DNA of 6,899 nt from Bacteroidota bacterium (lineage in GTDB: Bacteria; Bacteroidota; Bacteroidia; Cytophagales; Cyclobacteriaceae): NCBI GenBank assembly GCA_023417955.1, contig JAEZDW010000334.1:1-6899 (forward strand). The letters run 5' to 3'. Below the pieces are notes generated by a model. It saw nothing but the letters and a program-made list of their open reading frames with translations, searched no databases and was not told where the DNA came from. The position numbers and the translations under genes are program-made. Of the stretch, positions 5,290-6,899 are shown piece by piece. Position 1 is the stretch's first letter, and every line of letters starts with the position of its first letter.

Positions 5290-6899
5290 TTATTGCTTTA
5301 CCCGCTTGTACTCCAGCGCCGCCTGAACGAATTTGACGAAGAGAGGATGTGGATTGAGCACCGTGCTCATCAGTTCCGGATGGTACTGCACGCCGACAAA
5401 CCAGGGGTGGTCTTTTAATTCCACGACTTCCACGAGGTTTGACTCCGGGTTTATACCAACCGCCTTGAGCCCTGCTTCCTCCATCTGATCGAGGTATTTA
5501 TTATTGAACTCGTAACGGTGGCGATGGCGTTCCTGTATAACGGACTCACCATACGCCTGCGCTGACTTCGATCCTTTTTTCAGTTTGCAGGTATATGCTC
5601 CAAGACGCATGGTGCCGCCTTTTATCGTTATCTTTTTTTGTTCCTCCATCATATCAATGACGGGGTGCTTCGTTTTGGGATCGAGTTCTGTGGAGCTCGC
5701 ACCCGCCAGACCGAGGACGTGCCGCGCAAACTCAACGACACAACACTGCATGCCCAGGCAGATACCGAAGAACGGAATCCGATTTTCGCGTACATGCCGG
5801 ATGGCTTCGATTTTTCCTTCAAGCCCGCGTTCCCCAAATCCGGGAGCAACCAAAACGCCGTCAAGCCCCTCAAGGGTTTGAGTAACAGAGTCCTTGGTGA
5901 TGTCTTCCGACGAAATCCATTTGATGGACACCTTGCAATCATTTTGAGCACCGGCGTGTACAAACGCCTCAGCAATAGATTTATAGGCATCGGGGAGGGA
6001 TACGTACTTTCCAACAATACCGATCGTGACTTCGTTGATCGGGTTTTTAAGTCTGCCGAGGAAGGTCTTCCACTGCTCAAGATCAGGTTCTTCTTTTGAT
6101 GATACCTTCAGTTTCGCGAGTACACGCTCATCAAGTTTCTCCTTGCGCATGTGGATCGGCACATCATAGATGGTTTCCGCATCCATGGCCTCGATGACGG
6201 AGTTGAGATGTACATTGCAGAACAACGCCAGTTTTTTCCGGATGTCGAGCGGAATCGGTTTTTCCGTGCGGCAAACCAGTATATCAGGTTGAATACCAGC
6301 TTCGAGTAAGTCCTTCACGGAATGTTGTGTCGGTTTTGTCTTAAGCTCTTTGGCCGCGTTCAGATAAGGAACGAGGGTCAGGTGGATGACGATGCAGTTG
6401 TTTGGACCGAGGTCCCATTTTACCTGGCGCACAGCTTCGATAAAAGGGAGTGACTCAATATCACCAACGCATCCGCCGATCTCTGTTATAATGAAATCGT
6501 ACTCGCCGCTTTCACCGAGCAGGAATATGTTGCGTTTGATCTCGTCCGTAATATGCGGGATCACCTGGACGGTTTTTCCGAGATATTCGCCTTTTCTTTC
6601 CTTTGTTATGACATTGTGGTAGATGCGGCCGGTCGTTACATTGTTCGCCTGGGAGGTGCGAACGTTCAGGAAACGCTCGTAGTGGCCGAGGTCGAGGTCG
6701 GTTTCAGCTCCGTCCTCTGTGACGTAGCATTCACCGTGCTCGTACGGGTTGAGCGTTCCGGGGTCGATGTTGATGTAAGGGTCGAATTTCTGGATGGTAA
6801 CCTTGAAACCTCTGGCTTGCAGCAGTTTAGCAAGAGATGCTGCGATGATACCCTTGCCGAGGGAGGAGGTTACCCCGCCTGTGACGAAAATGTACTTGG
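5290..6899 (-). CDS. pyrG: CTP synthase, 5' end cut by window edge
   Basis: Converts UTP, ATP and glutamine to CTP, the last step of de novo pyrimidine nucleotide synthesis, in the cytoplasm. 535 residues are visible, starting at KYIFVTGGVTSSLGKG, so only the Met and one to three residues are missing beyond the right edge. The synthetase domain shows the ATP-binding GGVTSSLGKG (7-16), FDPYINIDPGTLNPYEHGE (38-56), the Mg/nucleotide EDGAETD (61-67) and EIGGCVGDIES (139-149). The C-terminal glutamine amidotransferase domain has PGFGERG (352-358), the nucleophile Cys380 in GICLGMQ, and the His506/Glu508 pair in VQYHPE. All catalytic residues are present. A GTG at 6564 is internal and not the start. 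yidC follows after 28 bp, an arrangement familiar in Bacteroidota. No regulatory region is visible, as it lies outside the window. Confidence 0.98.
   Translation of the reverse strand, partial: KYIFVTGGVTSSLGKGIIAASLAKLLQARGFKVTIQKFDPYINIDPGTLNPYEHGECYVTEDGAETDLDLGHYERFLNVRTSQANNVTTGRIYHNVITKERKGEYLGKTVQVIPHITDEIKRNIFLLGESGEYDFIITEIGGCVGDIESLPFIEAVRQVKWDLGPNNCIVIHLTLVPYLNAAKELKTKPTQHSVKDLLEAGIQPDILVCRTEKPIPLDIRKKLALFCNVHLNSVIEAMDAETIYDVPIHMRKEKLDERVLAKLKVSSKEEPDLEQWKTFLGRLKNPINEVTIGIVGKYVSLPDAYKSIAEAFVHAGAQNDCKVSIKWISSEDITKDSVTQTLEGLDGVLVAPGFGERGLEGKIEAIRHVRENRIPFFGICLGMQCCVVEFARHVLGLAGASSTELDPKTKHPVIDMMEEQKKITIKGGTMRLGAYTCKLKKGSKSAQAYGESVIQERHRHRYEFNNKYLDQMEEAGLKAVGINPESNLVEVVELKDHPWFVGVQYHPELMSTVLNPHPLFVKFVQAALEYKRVKQ

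Noticed and set aside
5638..6099. 153-codon open frame on the plus strand
   Set aside because: Antisense to the intact pyrG coding sequence; no recognisable protein family.

Overview
The window looks like a chromosomal segment from a member of the Bacteroidota with a GC content near 50% by eye. Four things point there: pyrG directly followed by a long-form yidC that starts MDRN; parA-parB followed by a DUF5683 membrane-protein gene; a promoter of the Bacteroidota form TAnnTTTG in front of parA; and weak or absent Shine-Dalgarno sequences. The exact genus cannot be told from the sequence. All five genes lie on the minus strand and read right to left.

Region by region, in the direction of transcription: pyrG (CTP synthase) enters from the right edge and lacks only its first few codons. 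After 28 bp comes yidC (inner-membrane insertase). A 445-bp intergenic region follows. It holds a widely dispersed intergenic repeat, small repeats and hairpins, one perfect DnaA box, two ParB-half-site-like words, a parA promoter, and a hairpin with a T-tract in the parA leader. Then come parA and parB (chromosome segregation) and a small exported DUF5683 protein, probably one operon. The last 580 bp (1-581) have no gene. They hold about 2.2 copies of a roughly 228-bp tandem repeat in which each unit is a string of palindromes and GC-rich hairpins. The array probably continues past the left edge.

The genes form two housekeeping modules. pyrG-yidC makes CTP and inserts membrane proteins. parA-parB loads on and moves the origin region. 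ParB-family proteins are CTP-dependent clamps, so the neighbouring CTP synthase is a suggestive but unproven link.

The parts worth a second look are the hairpin-rich tandem array downstream of the par operon and the parA upstream region, which could carry an origin-proximal or autoregulatory element. I see no clear evidence of a new enzymatic or defence system: the five genes are ordinary, full-length and intact (pyrG cut only by the window edge).
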